DNA from: Collinsella sp.
Lineage (GTDB): Bacteria; Actinomycetota; Coriobacteriia; Coriobacteriales; Coriobacteriaceae
Reading direction: 5' to 3'
Assembly: GCA_019419545.1 (NCBI GenBank)
Contig: DXZT01000011.1
Location: forward strand, 1 to 30,364
DNA length: 30,364 bases
Both the position numbers and the translations under genes were made by a program. The notes under the pieces were generated by a model. It ran no database searches, was not told the origin of the DNA, and saw nothing but the letters and a program-made list of their open reading frames with translations. Positions 1-7,487 of this stretch are shown here, one piece after another (the stretch's first letter is position 1; every line of letters begins with the position of its first letter).

Positions 1-59
1 CGGGTGGTTTCTGATGCGGCGCGCTGCGCGCCCCGCACAGGCTAAAGCCTTTAACGAAA

Positions 60-91
60 GTCCCTCGAAAGCAACGGGGCTTTCGAGGGAC
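60..91 (-). terminator. Probable intrinsic terminator of the YitT gene
   Basis: A perfect 12-bp inverted repeat (60-71 and 80-91, arm GTCCCTCGAAAG) with an 8-nt loop begins 43 nt beyond the YitT stop codon. On the minus strand it is followed by a moderately T-rich stretch (CTTTCGTTAAAGG), so termination is likely but the U-tract is broken. A second GC-rich hairpin (GGCGCG/CGCGCC, about 18-32) lies further downstream. No gene is visible in 1-59. Confidence 0.65.
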
Positions 92-133
92 TCATACGGA
101 AGGGTTGCGCCGGGCCGGCAAAATGCCAATACC

Positions 134-1141
134 CTACTTGCCGTCGTCCTGCTGCAGGCTGTCCTGCTCGCTGAGGCGCGCCTGCCTGCTGGTCATGCGC
201 GCGGGCTTGTCGGGATCGGGTACGGCTGTGGGCATGGGCTCGTCGACATGACCGCCCCACCAGCCGCCCACAAAGTCGAGCGTGTGAAACACATTGATCA
301 CGGCGCCGGGATCAATGTCGCACACTAGCTTGATAATGTCCTGGCTCTCGTAGGTCGAGACAACGGCGTGCAGCAGGTACATCTTTTCGCGGCTGTATCC
401 GCCGATGACCTCAGCGCAGCTAATGCCGTGCTGAAAATGGTCAACATAGGCGGTCATGACCTCGTCTGCCTTGCGCGTCGTGATCTGCAGCGTCACGCGG
501 TCGTAGCGACGATAGAAACTGTCGATGGTCTTGGTCGAAATAAACTGGAACAGGATGGAGTACGCCGCGTTGTCCCAGCCAAACATAAAGCCAAAGATCG
601 CCAGGATAAAGCAGTTGAAACCAAAGATGACGCCCCAGATAGTCTTGCCCGTGTGGTTGGAGACCCACAGCGCGATAAAGTCGGTGCCGCCGGTGGATGC
701 GCCGGACTTTAGCGCGATGGCAGCGCCCAGACCCGAGACCACGCCGCCAAAAATGATGAGCATAATCTTGTCGCCCAAAAATGGAGCGAAGTGAAAGACG
801 TTGAGGAACAGCGACGAGAGCACGACCTGCATCATCGAGAAGATGACGAAGCGCTTGCTAATGCCGCTCCAGCATAGGAGCGCCACGGGAATGTTGAGCG
901 CAAGCATGCCGAGCGAGATGTCGATGTGAACGCCGCCCAGCGAGGTAACGCGATCGAGCAGGACCGCAACGCCGGTGAGGCCGCTCGGAAGCAAGTCGGC
1001 GGGCTGAATGAACGCCTGGATCAGGAATGTCTGGAGAACGGCGGAAATCGTGACCGCCACGGCAGTAATAGCGCGGCGGACGATGGTGAGGCGGCCGAGT
1101 ACGAGCACTCGGTCCGTGAGCTGATCGATGGCGTTCGCCAC
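134..1141 (-). CDS. YitT family membrane protein (DUF2179)
   Basis: This 335-residue protein matches the YitT/DUF2179 family, polytopic membrane proteins of poorly defined function that are common in Gram-positive bacteria. The first two thirds contain several hydrophobic segments, with the family-typical glycine-rich stretch GLGAAIALKSGASTGGTD near residues 135-155. The last part (about 225-310) is a soluble DUF2179-like domain with RVTLQITTRK and the GGYSREKMYLL segment. The start is a GTG at 1141, chosen because AAAGGAG lies 5 nt upstream of it; the next methionines would remove the first helix. The C-terminal tail after residue 310 is polar and acidic. The gene stands alone, with a hairpin terminator downstream and a repeat-containing intergenic region upstream. 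The molecular role is unknown; the family assignment is confident. Confidence 0.85.
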   Translation of the reverse strand: MANAIDQLTDRVLVLGRLTIVRRAITAVAVTISAVLQTFLIQAFIQPADLLPSGLTGVAVLLDRVTSLGGVHIDISLGMLALNIPVALLCWSGISKRFVIFSMMQVVLSSLFLNVFHFAPFLGDKIMLIIFGGVVSGLGAAIALKSGASTGGTDFIALWVSNHTGKTIWGVIFGFNCFILAIFGFMFGWDNAAYSILFQFISTKTIDSFYRRYDRVTLQITTRKADEVMTAYVDHFQHGISCAEVIGGYSREKMYLLHAVVSTYESQDIIKLVCDIDPGAVINVFHTLDFVGGWWGGHVDEPMPTAVPDPDKPARMTSRQARLSEQDSLQQDDGK

Positions 1142-1495
1142 GCAGGCTCCTTTCGAAGGCAGATGTAGTTGTGGGGTATGTCCGCGATTGTAGCATGGAG
1201 CGTGCGGGGGCGCTTCAATTCACCCTCTCTCGACAACCAAAGCGGGACCAGCAACCCCACGACCAAAGGCCCAAATTACAAGTGAGTAGACTTTACGCGA
1301 CCTGCAGAGCACACCCAAAACCGCCACCCCTGTGACCTGCGGTTTTACTAGAGCAGATGCGCTTTGTGCTCGTCCTGCACCAAAAAGTCTACTCACTTAG
1401 TCCGAATCGAAGCCAAACGGATCAAAATCGAAACCAAATTGAGCCAGTCCACCGCAAAAAACGTTTGAACCCGTGCTTCTCGCGGCGGATTGACA
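1142..1495. other. Intergenic region, 354 nt, with one interspersed repeat
   Basis: No convincing gene lies here. The part near 1142-1200 should hold the YitT promoter: a TACAAT box on the minus strand at about 1189-1194 is a plausible -10 element, but no well-spaced -35 is seen. The centre (1280-1398) is occupied by the inverted-repeat-bounded element described separately. The remainder (1400-1495) is unremarkable and includes the 3' flank of the HAD gene, without an obvious terminator. Confidence 0.6.
1280..1398. repeat. 119-bp interspersed element, copy 1
   Basis: The element is bounded by a perfect 15-bp terminal inverted repeat (AAGTGAGTAGACTTT at 1280-1294, its complement at 1384-1398). 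A second copy with the same core length, about 87% identical by eye, lies at 9661-9783. The interior of both copies keeps short complementary segments (GAGCA and TGCTC, CTGC and GCAG). It encodes no protein. It could be a MITE, a REP-like sequence or a structured RNA; I see no target-site duplication. Confidence 0.85.
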
Positions 1496-2125
1496 CTACA
1501 AAGCGGCCAAAATGTCGGTCAGATTATCAATAACGGCATCGGCTCGCGATTGATCGAGGTTGACGCCCTCGTGCGGGCGCAGTGCCAGGACGCGGGCGCC
1601 GGAGCGCTTGCCGGCCTCGATGCCCAAAGGCGAGTCCTCGATAACCAGGCACTCGGCAGGCTCCACCCCCAGCGCCTCCATGGCACGCAGGTAGATCTCG
1701 GGGTCGGGCTTAAACGCACTGCACTCGTGGCCGCTGATGGTGTAGTCCAGCACGTCGGCGATACCGGCAATTTCCACCAGCTCGTCAATGAGCTCGCGAT
1801 AGGACGAGCTCGCGATGGCGCACTTCACGCCGCGCTCGTGCAGCTCACGCATCACCGGCCCCGTCTGCTCGTTGAGCAGCTCGGTATACGGAACGGGATG
1901 GTCCGGGCTGTAGACCTGCTTGTACTCCACGCGCAGACGCTCACGCAGCTCAATATCGTCGGGCACCAGCGCCTCCCAAATAGCAGGCTCGTTAGACCCC
2001 GAAAGATCGGGAATCTCGTCAAAGTGGAACCCCTTCTCTTCCATAAACGCCACGCGACGACGGTTGTAGAACCACTCGGTATCGACCAGCACGCCGTCCA
2101 TATCAAACAGCACTGCCTTGATCAT
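1496..2125 (-). CDS. HAD-superfamily hydrolase, beta-phosphoglucomutase-like subfamily IA
   Basis: This 209-residue protein is a HAD-superfamily phosphatase or phosphomutase of the beta-phosphoglucomutase-like type. The N-terminus carries motif I, VLFDMDGV, with the nucleophile Asp8 and acid/base Asp10. Motif II is the serine of AIASSS, motif III the lysine in FKPDPEIY, and motif IV is the acidic pair in VIEDSPLG. An alpha-helical cap domain lies between motifs I and II. The frame stays open upstream to 2257, but the ATG at 2125 is the start: GGGAGGAG lies 6 nt before it and the protein then begins directly at the first beta strand. A copy of the CCTGCCAAAAAGGGACAGG repeat abuts the ribosome-binding site. 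The substrate cannot be read from sequence. The gene follows the SIS-domain gene by about 160 nt on the same strand, but a link to the sugar-amine pathway is not shown. Confidence 0.85.
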   Translation of the reverse strand: MIKAVLFDMDGVLVDTEWFYNRRRVAFMEEKGFHFDEIPDLSGSNEPAIWEALVPDDIELRERLRVEYKQVYSPDHPVPYTELLNEQTGPVMRELHERGVKCAIASSSYRELIDELVEIAGIADVLDYTISGHECSAFKPDPEIYLRAMEALGVEPAECLVIEDSPLGIEAGKRSGARVLALRPHEGVNLDQSRADAVIDNLTDILAAL

Positions 2126-2139
2126 ACGCATCTCCTCCC

Positions 2140-2190
2140 ACCTGCCAAAAAGGGACAGGTTTATTTTGGTAGGTTTTATCTGGGGTTTTA
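2140..2190. repeat. GGGACAGGTTT-family repeat, single arm
   Basis: This stretch is nearly identical (about two differences in 49 positions by eye) to the left arm of the inverted-repeat element at 9874-10067. It carries the hallmark blocks CCTGCCAAAAAGGGACAGG and GGTTTTATCTGGGG. It lies directly upstream of the HAD gene's Shine-Dalgarno sequence, so it forms part of that gene's leader or promoter. A partial echo (AAAAAAGGGGACAGGG) follows near 2220-2236. Confidence 0.8.
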
Positions 2191-2285
2191 TGACGCGGCA
2201 GACACGCCCTCCCCAGAGCAAAAAAGGGGACAGGGCGCAAACCCCATCCCCTCTCAATCAACCCGTAAGGTCTACTTACTTGTGA

Positions 2286-3269
2286 TTAGTAGGAAAGCTT
2301 CCACATGTAGCGACGCATGGTCAGCGGGTGCTGACGGGCCTCGGCGATCTGGTTGCCGTACTCGCGCATAACGGCGAGGTGCAGCAGCGGGTTGAAGTAG
2401 GTGACGACGCTCGCGGGCACGGCGTCAGCCAGGCCGTAGTCCTTGGAGTCGATCAGAGCGACCTTGGCGCCCATGCGCTTAAGGAAGGTGAGGGCGCGGG
2501 CGTCCATCGGACGGGTAGCGCCATCGGACATGAAGAAGACGTAGGGCTTACCCTCGGTGGAAACCTCGAACGGGCCGTGGAAGTACTCACCGGTGTTGTA
2601 GGCGGCGGCGTCGATCCACTGCATCTCGGTGAACAGGAAGGCGGCGTGAGAATAAGCCATCTTCTCGGAGGCACCGGAAGCCATGAAGTAGATCATCTTG
2701 TCGTCCTTGAAGTCCTCGGCGAACTTCTTGGCGAGCTTCTTGCAGGACTGAGCAGCGTTCTCGCAGAGCTCAAAGACGTTGGTGAGGCCGGTGATCATGT
2801 CCTCGTAGTGGTCATAGCCCTCGGTCTGCTGAAGGATCTCGACAGCAAGAGCGATGGCGTAGCCGGGCTTCTCGCACTTGGCAGCGAAGTTGGCGTGGAA
2901 GCCGTGGACGATGACGTAGTCAGCGTCGACGGTCAGAGCGGAGCCAGCCTTGTTGGTGAGGGAGACGACCGGGCAGTTGTGCTTCTTGGCGGTCTTGTTG
3001 GCCTCGACGGTCTCGGGCGTGGAGCCACCGAGGGAGCAGGTGATCACGAAGGTGTGCTCGTTGACCCAGGAAGGCGTGTCGTAGTTGAACTCGTTAGCGG
3101 TGAAGATCTGAACGTTCAGCTTGTCCGTGTTGTTGGCCAGGAAGTACTTGGCGGGGTAAAGGTCGGACATGGAAGCGCCGCAGCCGACGAAGGCGACGCT
3201 GTGGATCTCGTGGTTGGACAGGACGTCAGCGACGATCTGCTTAGGGAGGTTAAGGTCGATCTCGTACAT
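2286..3269 (-). CDS. SIS-domain 6-phospho-Amadori deglycase, FraB/FrlB/GfrF-like (paralogue 1)
   Basis: This 327-residue protein belongs to the double-SIS family that includes FraB (6-phosphofructose-aspartate deglycase), FrlB and GfrF. These cytoplasmic enzymes split a 6-phosphorylated Amadori compound into glucose-6-phosphate and a free amino acid. Family-typical segments are LQQTEGYDHY, FKDDKMIY, TEMQWI, GEYFHGPFE and the C-terminal RRYMWKLSY. The FraB catalytic pair, as I recall Glu214 and His230, corresponds to Glu215 (TEMQW) and His231 (YFHG) here, so the enzyme should be active. The phosphosugar loop CSLGGSTPET is intact. An ATG at 3278 is possible, but the one at 3269 is preferred: AAAGGA sits 9 nt upstream of 3269 and abuts the upstream ATG. 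The gene follows the PTS IID gene after 199 nt holding two hairpins. The exact amino-acid substrate is unknown, and a glucosamine-6-phosphate-type role is less likely. Confidence 0.85.
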   Translation of the reverse strand: MYEIDLNLPKQIVADVLSNHEIHSVAFVGCGASMSDLYPAKYFLANNTDKLNVQIFTANEFNYDTPSWVNEHTFVITCSLGGSTPETVEANKTAKKHNCPVVSLTNKAGSALTVDADYVIVHGFHANFAAKCEKPGYAIALAVEILQQTEGYDHYEDMITGLTNVFELCENAAQSCKKLAKKFAEDFKDDKMIYFMASGASEKMAYSHAAFLFTEMQWIDAAAYNTGEYFHGPFEVSTEGKPYVFFMSDGATRPMDARALTFLKRMGAKVALIDSKDYGLADAVPASVVTYFNPLLHLAVMREYGNQIAEARQHPLTMRRYMWKLSY

Positions 3270-3360
3270 CTGACACATTCCTTTCGATTTGTTGCGGCGT
3301 CACATTGCCGGACGCTCGCAGGGTTACCGTAGTTAGGGCCGAGTCGCCGGCCCGTTGAGG

Positions 3361-3391
3361 ATGTGACAAAGGGACTATCCCTTTGTCACAT
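3361..3391. repeat. 14-bp perfect palindrome between IID and SIS genes
   Basis: Arms ATGTGACAAAGGGA (3361-3374) and its complement (3378-3391) enclose a 3-nt loop. No U-tract follows on the minus strand, so it is not a typical terminator. It could act as an RNA processing or stability hairpin between the PTS genes and the deglycase gene, or be a REP-like repeat. Confidence 0.75.
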
Positions 3392-3404
3392 GTTAGGGAT
3401 GGAA

Positions 3405-3435
3405 GCCTGCCTGGGGTATGGGATGCCAGGCAGGC
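3405..3435 (-). terminator. Hairpin after the IID gene, possible weak terminator
   Basis: A perfect 10-bp stem (GCCTGCCTGG and its complement, 3405-3414 and 3426-3435) with an 11-nt loop lies 34 nt beyond the IID stop codon. On the minus strand it is followed by TTCCATCCC, which is not a real U-run. It may cause partial termination or protect the 3' end of the PTS message. Confidence 0.4.
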
Positions 3436-3468
3436 CCCCGGGGGAAGCGGTTAGACGCTTGGTCGCGA

Positions 3469-4302
3469 CTAGGCCAGGATACCGGCCGCGGAGAGGGCGA
3501 TGCCGCCCACGATGGCGATCACGAGAAGCCAACCGGTGTTGACGTTCTTCTTGATGAGCCAGTACATAAGGCCGGTGAGGCCAAGGGAGATCATCTGGGG
3601 CATCATGCCGTCCAGGATGTCCTGGATCACGACGGTGCCGTCAGCGAACTGCAGCGGGGTGGTGGCGCCGATCAGCGTAGCGATCATGCCGCCCACGGAC
3701 ATAAGACCCACGATGCCGCAGACATACATGAGCTTCTCCATGAGATCGCCGCCCTGAAGCTTGCTCAGGTACTCGTGGCCGCCCTGATAGCCCATCTTGG
3801 CTGCGAACCAAGTGATCAGCACGGAGGGGACGATGGAGATGAGCATGGCCAGGATCGGGCCCATGATGGAACCCTGCTGAGCCAGCTGAACGCCCAGACC
3901 AAAGGCGATAACACGGATGGTGCCCTGGAAGAGGGAGTCGCCGATACCGGAAAGCGGGCCCATGAGGGAGGTCTTGACCGCGTTGATTGAATCGGGGTCG
4001 AAGTTCTCGGGATCCTTGGCGTACTCCTCCTCCATGGAGGCGGAGAGGCCCAGGATGAAAGCGCTCGTCTGCGGGGTGCAGTTGTAGAACGCCATGTGAC
4101 GGTGGTAAGCCTCTTTCTTAGCAGCGAGCTGCTTGGGGTCGGACTCATCCGGATAGAGGCGATCGAGCGTGGGGACCATGCCGTAGAGGAAGCCCATGTT
4201 CATCTGACGCTCGTAGTTCCAAGAGGCCTGGATGGCCCAGGAGCGCCAGAAGAACTGGCTGACCTTCTTGTTCAGGGACACGTCCTTGGTTGCGGTTGCC
4301 AT
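3469..4302 (-). CDS. PTS mannose/fructose/sorbose family IID component
   Basis: This 277-residue protein is the IID membrane subunit of a mannose-family phosphotransferase system. IID and IIC together form the channel that takes up the sugar while IIB phosphorylates it. Family features are the N-terminal FWRSWAIQASWNYERQMNMGF segment, then ASMEEEYA, the loop SLMGPLSGIGDSLFQGT near the middle, and hydrophobic helices towards the C-terminus (GLTGLMYWLIKKNVN and after). The start at 4302 has AAGGAGG 8 nt upstream; a longer open frame to 4419 overlaps the IIC gene and lacks a site. The IIC stop lies 13 nt before the start, so both are in one operon with the IIAB gene. Length fits the family (about 270-280). 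The transported sugar cannot be read directly; the neighbouring deglycases point to a glycated amino acid. Confidence 0.92.
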   Translation of the reverse strand: MATATKDVSLNKKVSQFFWRSWAIQASWNYERQMNMGFLYGMVPTLDRLYPDESDPKQLAAKKEAYHRHMAFYNCTPQTSAFILGLSASMEEEYAKDPENFDPDSINAVKTSLMGPLSGIGDSLFQGTIRVIAFGLGVQLAQQGSIMGPILAMLISIVPSVLITWFAAKMGYQGGHEYLSKLQGGDLMEKLMYVCGIVGLMSVGGMIATLIGATTPLQFADGTVVIQDILDGMMPQMISLGLTGLMYWLIKKNVNTGWLLVIAIVGGIALSAAGILA

Positions 4303-4315
4303 AGTGTGTTCCTCC

Positions 4316-5110
4316 TTAGTCTTCGTCGTCTTCGAGCGGATCGTAGTCGGAATCGACACCGGCGGCTGCATGGGAACCGTTGAACTTGAAGCCCATGAAG
4401 ACGATAGCCAGGCACACACCGATCAGAGCGACCGCGATGACGGACAGGTTGAGGTAGGCGGCGAGCAGGAAACCGATGAACAGGAACGGGGTCATACCCT
4501 TCTTGATCATCATGGTGAGCAGCAGGGCCAGACCGTAGGCGGTCATGATCTTGGTCGAGACGTTCAGACCAACGGACAGCCACTCGGGAACCATGTTGAC
4601 GATGGCTTGGACCAGGTCGGTACCGACAAAGACGGCCAGGAAGATCGGCAGGAAGTACATGATGGCGTACAGACCGGAGCCGGCGCAGATGTGCATGCGG
4701 TAGGCGGTCTTGAACTTGCCGTTATCAATCGCACTATCGGCCACATGGGTGAGGGCGGCGATGATGGAACGGAACACGATGCCGAGGAGCTGACCCAGGA
4801 CGGCGACCGGGATGGCGATCGTCATGGCGGTCTCGGCGGAAGCATCGGTCAGGCACGCGAAGGCAGCGGCCACGATGCCGCCCAGGACCATATCGGGCGG
4901 AACGGCGGCGCCGACCTGCACCAGGCCCATGGACACGAGCTCGACGGCGGCACCGACGGCAAGGCCGGTGGGCACATCGCCCAGCAGCAGACCGACGAGC
5001 GTAGCGCCAACGAGGGGCTGCTCGAAGTTAAGACGACCGAGCAGGCGGGAGTCCCACATGCAGAACACGCCGACGAGGCCGACGAGCACCGCACTGATGA
5101 ACGTATTCAT
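4316..5110 (-). CDS. PTS mannose/fructose/sorbose family IIC component
   Basis: This 264-residue polytopic membrane protein is the IIC subunit of a mannose-family PTS. The N-terminus runs LVGLVGVFCMWDSRLLGRLNF and is followed by GATLVGLLLGDVPTGLAVGAAVELVSMG, a hallmark of this family. Further helices follow, and the C-terminus is short, polar and strongly acidic (ending DPLEDDED). The ATG at 5110 is preceded by GAAAGGAGAAGGG. The gene is 36 nt downstream of IIAB and 13 nt upstream of IID. The IIAB-IIC-IID order is that of many mannose-type operons. The acidic tail is longer than I expect for ManY but is not disruptive. Confidence 0.93.
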   Translation of the reverse strand: MNTFISAVLVGLVGVFCMWDSRLLGRLNFEQPLVGATLVGLLLGDVPTGLAVGAAVELVSMGLVQVGAAVPPDMVLGGIVAAAFACLTDASAETAMTIAIPVAVLGQLLGIVFRSIIAALTHVADSAIDNGKFKTAYRMHICAGSGLYAIMYFLPIFLAVFVGTDLVQAIVNMVPEWLSVGLNVSTKIMTAYGLALLLTMMIKKGMTPFLFIGFLLAAYLNLSVIAVALIGVCLAIVFMGFKFNGSHAAAGVDSDYDPLEDDED

Positions 5111-5146
5111 ACCCTTCTCCTTTCAGTCAGGCAAAAGCCTGGTTGA

Positions 5147-6070
5147 TTACAGCTTGGCGTCGATGTCGACGCTCTGATACGTGGGGGTCTGCTGGACGTA
5201 GAGCTTGATGCCCATGTCGAGCAGCTGGTTGACGTCGGCCTTCTGGGTGGCGTCGAAGAAGACAGAGCTGTCCTTGCCGCCGACCTGATCGGCACCGTCG
5301 TGGTTGGCGGTGGCGCCCAGGTTGATGGCGTCGAGCTTGTAGCCCTGGCAGAACTGCAGCATCTCGGCCGTGTTGCCAAAGACGAACATGACGCGCTCGC
5401 CGAGGGTGTTGAGCTTGTCCATCTTGGCGAGGGCACGCTCGACGGTAAAGACGTTCAGGCGCACGCCCTGGGGCTTGGCCAGCTTAAGAGCGCCCTTTTT
5501 GATGTCATCGTTGGCGGCAGCGTTGTCGACGACGATGATGCGCTCGGCCTGAACCTTGGTGGTCCAGGTAAAGACGACCTGGCCGTGCAGCAGACGGTAG
5601 TCAAGACGTGCGAGGACGATCTTGGCGGGACCGGAGCTGTGACGGGGCGCCTTGGCTTTCTTGGCGGGAGCCGCGACGACCTCGACCGATGCGTTGGGGT
5701 TGGTCAGACCGGTGCGGGCCTCGTTGATGAGGGCCGCGAGCTCGGCGTCCTTGACGGGGACGGGGCTCATAGCAAGCGTCAGTGCCAGCGGAATGTTGAA
5801 ACCGCTGATCACCGTGAACTTCGTGCCGTTCTTGGAAAGCTCGACCATGCTGTTGTTGACCGAGCTGCCGAGCATATCGGTCAGCACATAGACGGTGTCG
5901 TCCGCGTTGAACGTGGCGATCATGGCGTCCACCTTATTGGTGATGGGCTCCTTGTCGTCACGAGCAAGCGACACGACGTGGACGTTCGACACGTCGCCGA
6001 GAACCATCTCGAGCGTGTCTTTGGCGCCTGCGGCCAGGCCGCCATGAGATGCGAGAATGATCTGATTCAT
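5147..6070 (-). CDS. Fused PTS mannose-family IIA-IIB protein
   Basis: This 307-residue cytoplasmic protein fuses the IIA and IIB domains of a mannose-family PTS. It relays phosphate from HPr to the incoming sugar. The IIA domain (about 1-125) has the phosphorylated His9 in ILASHGGLAAG and the TDMLGSSVNN loop. An Ala/Lys/Pro-rich linker (about 127-148, AAPAKKAKAP) leads to the IIB domain (150-307), whose active-site His162 lies in RLDYRLLHGQVVFTW. Both active sites are intact. The ATG at 6070 has GGAGGAGG 4 nt upstream. It is the first gene of the IIAB-IIC-IID operon. The upstream region carries AT-rich promoter elements and a dyad operator (6087-6105). E. coli ManX has the same fusion, whereas Salmonella GfrA and GfrB are separate. 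Confidence 0.93.
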   Translation of the reverse strand: MNQIILASHGGLAAGAKDTLEMVLGDVSNVHVVSLARDDKEPITNKVDAMIATFNADDTVYVLTDMLGSSVNNSMVELSKNGTKFTVISGFNIPLALTLAMSPVPVKDAELAALINEARTGLTNPNASVEVVAAPAKKAKAPRHSSGPAKIVLARLDYRLLHGQVVFTWTTKVQAERIIVVDNAAANDDIKKGALKLAKPQGVRLNVFTVERALAKMDKLNTLGERVMFVFGNTAEMLQFCQGYKLDAINLGATANHDGADQVGGKDSSVFFDATQKADVNQLLDMGIKLYVQQTPTYQSVDIDAKL

Positions 6071-6086
6071 CTTGCCTCCTCCTTTT

Positions 6087-6105
6087 CGTTATGGTCATTA
6101 TAACG
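6087..6105 (-). promoter_or_regulatory. Dyad operator candidate over the PTS promoter
   Basis: CGTTAT and ATAACG form perfect 6-bp arms around a 7-nt spacer. The motif covers a TATAAT box on the minus strand (6097-6102). A closely related sequence lies upstream of the EamA gene (7398-7416). A second, overlapping inverted repeat (AACGT-N5-ACGTT, 6102-6116) extends it. Repression by a nearby regulator binding here is inference; GntR (8787-9509) is the obvious candidate. Confidence 0.55.
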
Positions 6106-6132
6106 TCTTATACGTTGCGGATATTGATAATT

Positions 6133-6138
6133 ATTATA
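6133..6138 (-). promoter_or_regulatory. Alternative -10 box for the PTS operon
   Basis: A perfect TATAAT on the minus strand lies in the strongly AT-rich stretch 6121-6142. No good -35 is seen at 17 nt; only T-rich sequence is present. This or the box at 6097-6102 is likely to drive the operon. Confidence 0.35.
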
Positions 6139-6225
6139 TAAACCGTTCGCGGGTGAAAAACGACCGTTGGCGGGTTTAACGCAATCGAAACGATGGTCTT
6201 GGGTAGGTCGGCGCTGGCTAGGCAC

Positions 6226-6246
6226 CGCCCGGCCAATCGCCGGGCG
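6226..6246 (-). terminator. Hairpin downstream of the EamA gene
   Basis: An 8-bp GC-rich perfect stem (CGCCCGGC and GCCGGGCG) with a 5-nt loop lies 28 nt past the EamA stop codon. There is no U-tract, so it is a weak or factor-assisted terminator at best. Confidence 0.35.
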
Positions 6247-6274
6247 CTACCTGCTCAAACACTCCGCCAATCCC

Positions 6275-7357
6275 CTATCGCACGAAGTACCAGGGGCTTT
6301 CCTGCACGGTGGGCTCCAGCGTAATGCCCGTGCGCTCGCGGAACAGATCCATGTCCTGCGATTTCTCCGTCCACCACGCGTTGGGCTTAAAGGTCATGCT
6401 CTCAATGACATGGCCGACAAACACACTGTTGCGCATCTTGGAAAAGTCGGTGTTCATGATCACGATGGACGCGAGCACCAAAACGATGCCCAGAACCTTG
6501 ATCGCACCGGCGGGCTCGGCGTAGACACCAATGCCCAGCAGCACGGTGACGACCGTCTCGAATGACATTACGACGGGAACTTTCGACGTCTCGAGCCCCA
6601 TGGACAGACCCTGCATATATAAGACATAGGCCACGGCTGTGGGGATGAGTCCAAAGCCAAGGAACAGCAGCAGCAGCTGTGGCGACATTGCCGCGGCGAC
6701 ATCTGGCCACGGAGCCGCGATAGCCGCCATAACCGCACCGCCAAAAACAAGGCCCCAAAACGTGACAGCCAGCGGGTGGACCGTCTTGGTTGCTATCCGG
6801 CTAAACACCGCGAGCGACGCGCCACAAAAGCCCGCAATCACGCCCGACGTGACGCCCCAAACCGAAAAATGAAAACCGGAAAGGTCGCCATCGGTCACTG
6901 CAAGTACACAGCCACCGATGTTAAAAGCGATGGCAACGAGCTTGTTGGGAGTCACATCCTCGCGATAAAGTACGCGGCCGAGCATGACGCCAAACACCGG
7001 CGAGGTGTAGAGCAGCACCGAGGCCGTGGACATGCCCACCTCGCCCATGCACTCGTAATAAAGCGTGTTAGCGGTGGCGAGGCCGATAATGCCAAGAAGC
7101 GCACAAGGAACAAGCTCTTTAGGACTTGCCTTGAACAGTGCCAGGGGACCCGATGCCTTTCCCTCACGAGCACCTCCCTGGCAACCCATGAATGCCAAGA
7201 CCGGAGCCATTAAGACGGCACCCGACAACAAGCGAAAGGCAGCCATACTCTGGGACGTAACGCCCATGGCCGAGATGCCGTTTACAAAGATTCCGATGCT
7301 GCCCCACATAAGCGCGGCGATCAGCACCAGCACATAGCCCAGATTGCTTTTCTTCAA
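6275..7357 (-). CDS. EamA/DMT-superfamily transporter
   Basis: This 360-residue protein is a drug/metabolite transporter (DMT) superfamily member with two EamA repeats and about ten membrane segments. The first repeat opens with GYVLVLIAALMWGSIGIFV, a typical EamA signature, and the second with FSVWGVTSGVIAGFCGASLAVFSR. Families of this type export or import amino acids and other small metabolites. The start is the TTG at 7357, since GAGGAGG lies 5 nt before it; an in-frame ATG at 7393 has no ribosome-binding site. After the last helix there is an unusual soluble tail of about 55 residues containing WWTEKSQDMDLF. It lies between the PTS operon and the second deglycase gene on the same strand, and its promoter shares the PTS dyad motif. 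A role in moving the amino acid freed by the deglycases is inference only. Confidence 0.85.
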   Translation of the reverse strand: MKKSNLGYVLVLIAALMWGSIGIFVNGISAMGVTSQSMAAFRLLSGAVLMAPVLAFMGCQGGAREGKASGPLALFKASPKELVPCALLGIIGLATANTLYYECMGEVGMSTASVLLYTSPVFGVMLGRVLYREDVTPNKLVAIAFNIGGCVLAVTDGDLSGFHFSVWGVTSGVIAGFCGASLAVFSRIATKTVHPLAVTFWGLVFGGAVMAAIAAPWPDVAAAMSPQLLLLFLGFGLIPTAVAYVLYMQGLSMGLETSKVPVVMSFETVVTVLLGIGVYAEPAGAIKVLGIVLVLASIVIMNTDFSKMRNSVFVGHVIESMTFKPNAWWTEKSQDMDLFRERTGITLEPTVQESPWYFVR

Positions 7358-7397
7358 CGCAGCCTCCTCGGTATTGTTTCCAATATGTTTCACACTA

Positions 7398-7425
7398 CGT
7401 TATAGTCGTTATATACATTTTTCAA
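7398..7425 (-). promoter_or_regulatory. EamA promoter with dyad operator related to the PTS operator
   Basis: On the minus strand a -35-like TTGAAA (7420-7425) and a -10-like TATAAC (7399-7404) are separated by 15 nt, slightly short. The 19-nt segment 7398-7416 matches the PTS operator at 6087-6105 in about 14-15 of 19 positions (CGTTATRGTCRTTATA core), although its right arm is degenerate. It overlaps the -10 box and spacer. Confidence 0.5.
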
Positions 7426-7487
7426 GGCACAAATCGGTGAGCGGGAAAGTGATCCGTTTTCCTCCGTCCCCAGCGGATTATTTGGCG

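Noticed and set aside
1496..2125. HAD hydrolase as an enzyme of the sugar-amine pathway
   Set aside because: It is on the same strand but separated by a repeat-bearing spacer, and the deglycases already release glucose-6-phosphate. There is no direct evidence for a role.
2126..2257. Longer N-terminus for the HAD hydrolase
   Set aside because: The extension translates the dispersed GGGACAGGTTT repeat and lacks a ribosome-binding site, while the ATG at 2125 has an ideal one.
2328..3332. Plus-strand open frame of 334 codons, Val/Gly/Asp-rich
   Set aside because: It is the complement of the deglycase gene. The composition is a reflection of the codon bias on the other strand, with no family resemblance.
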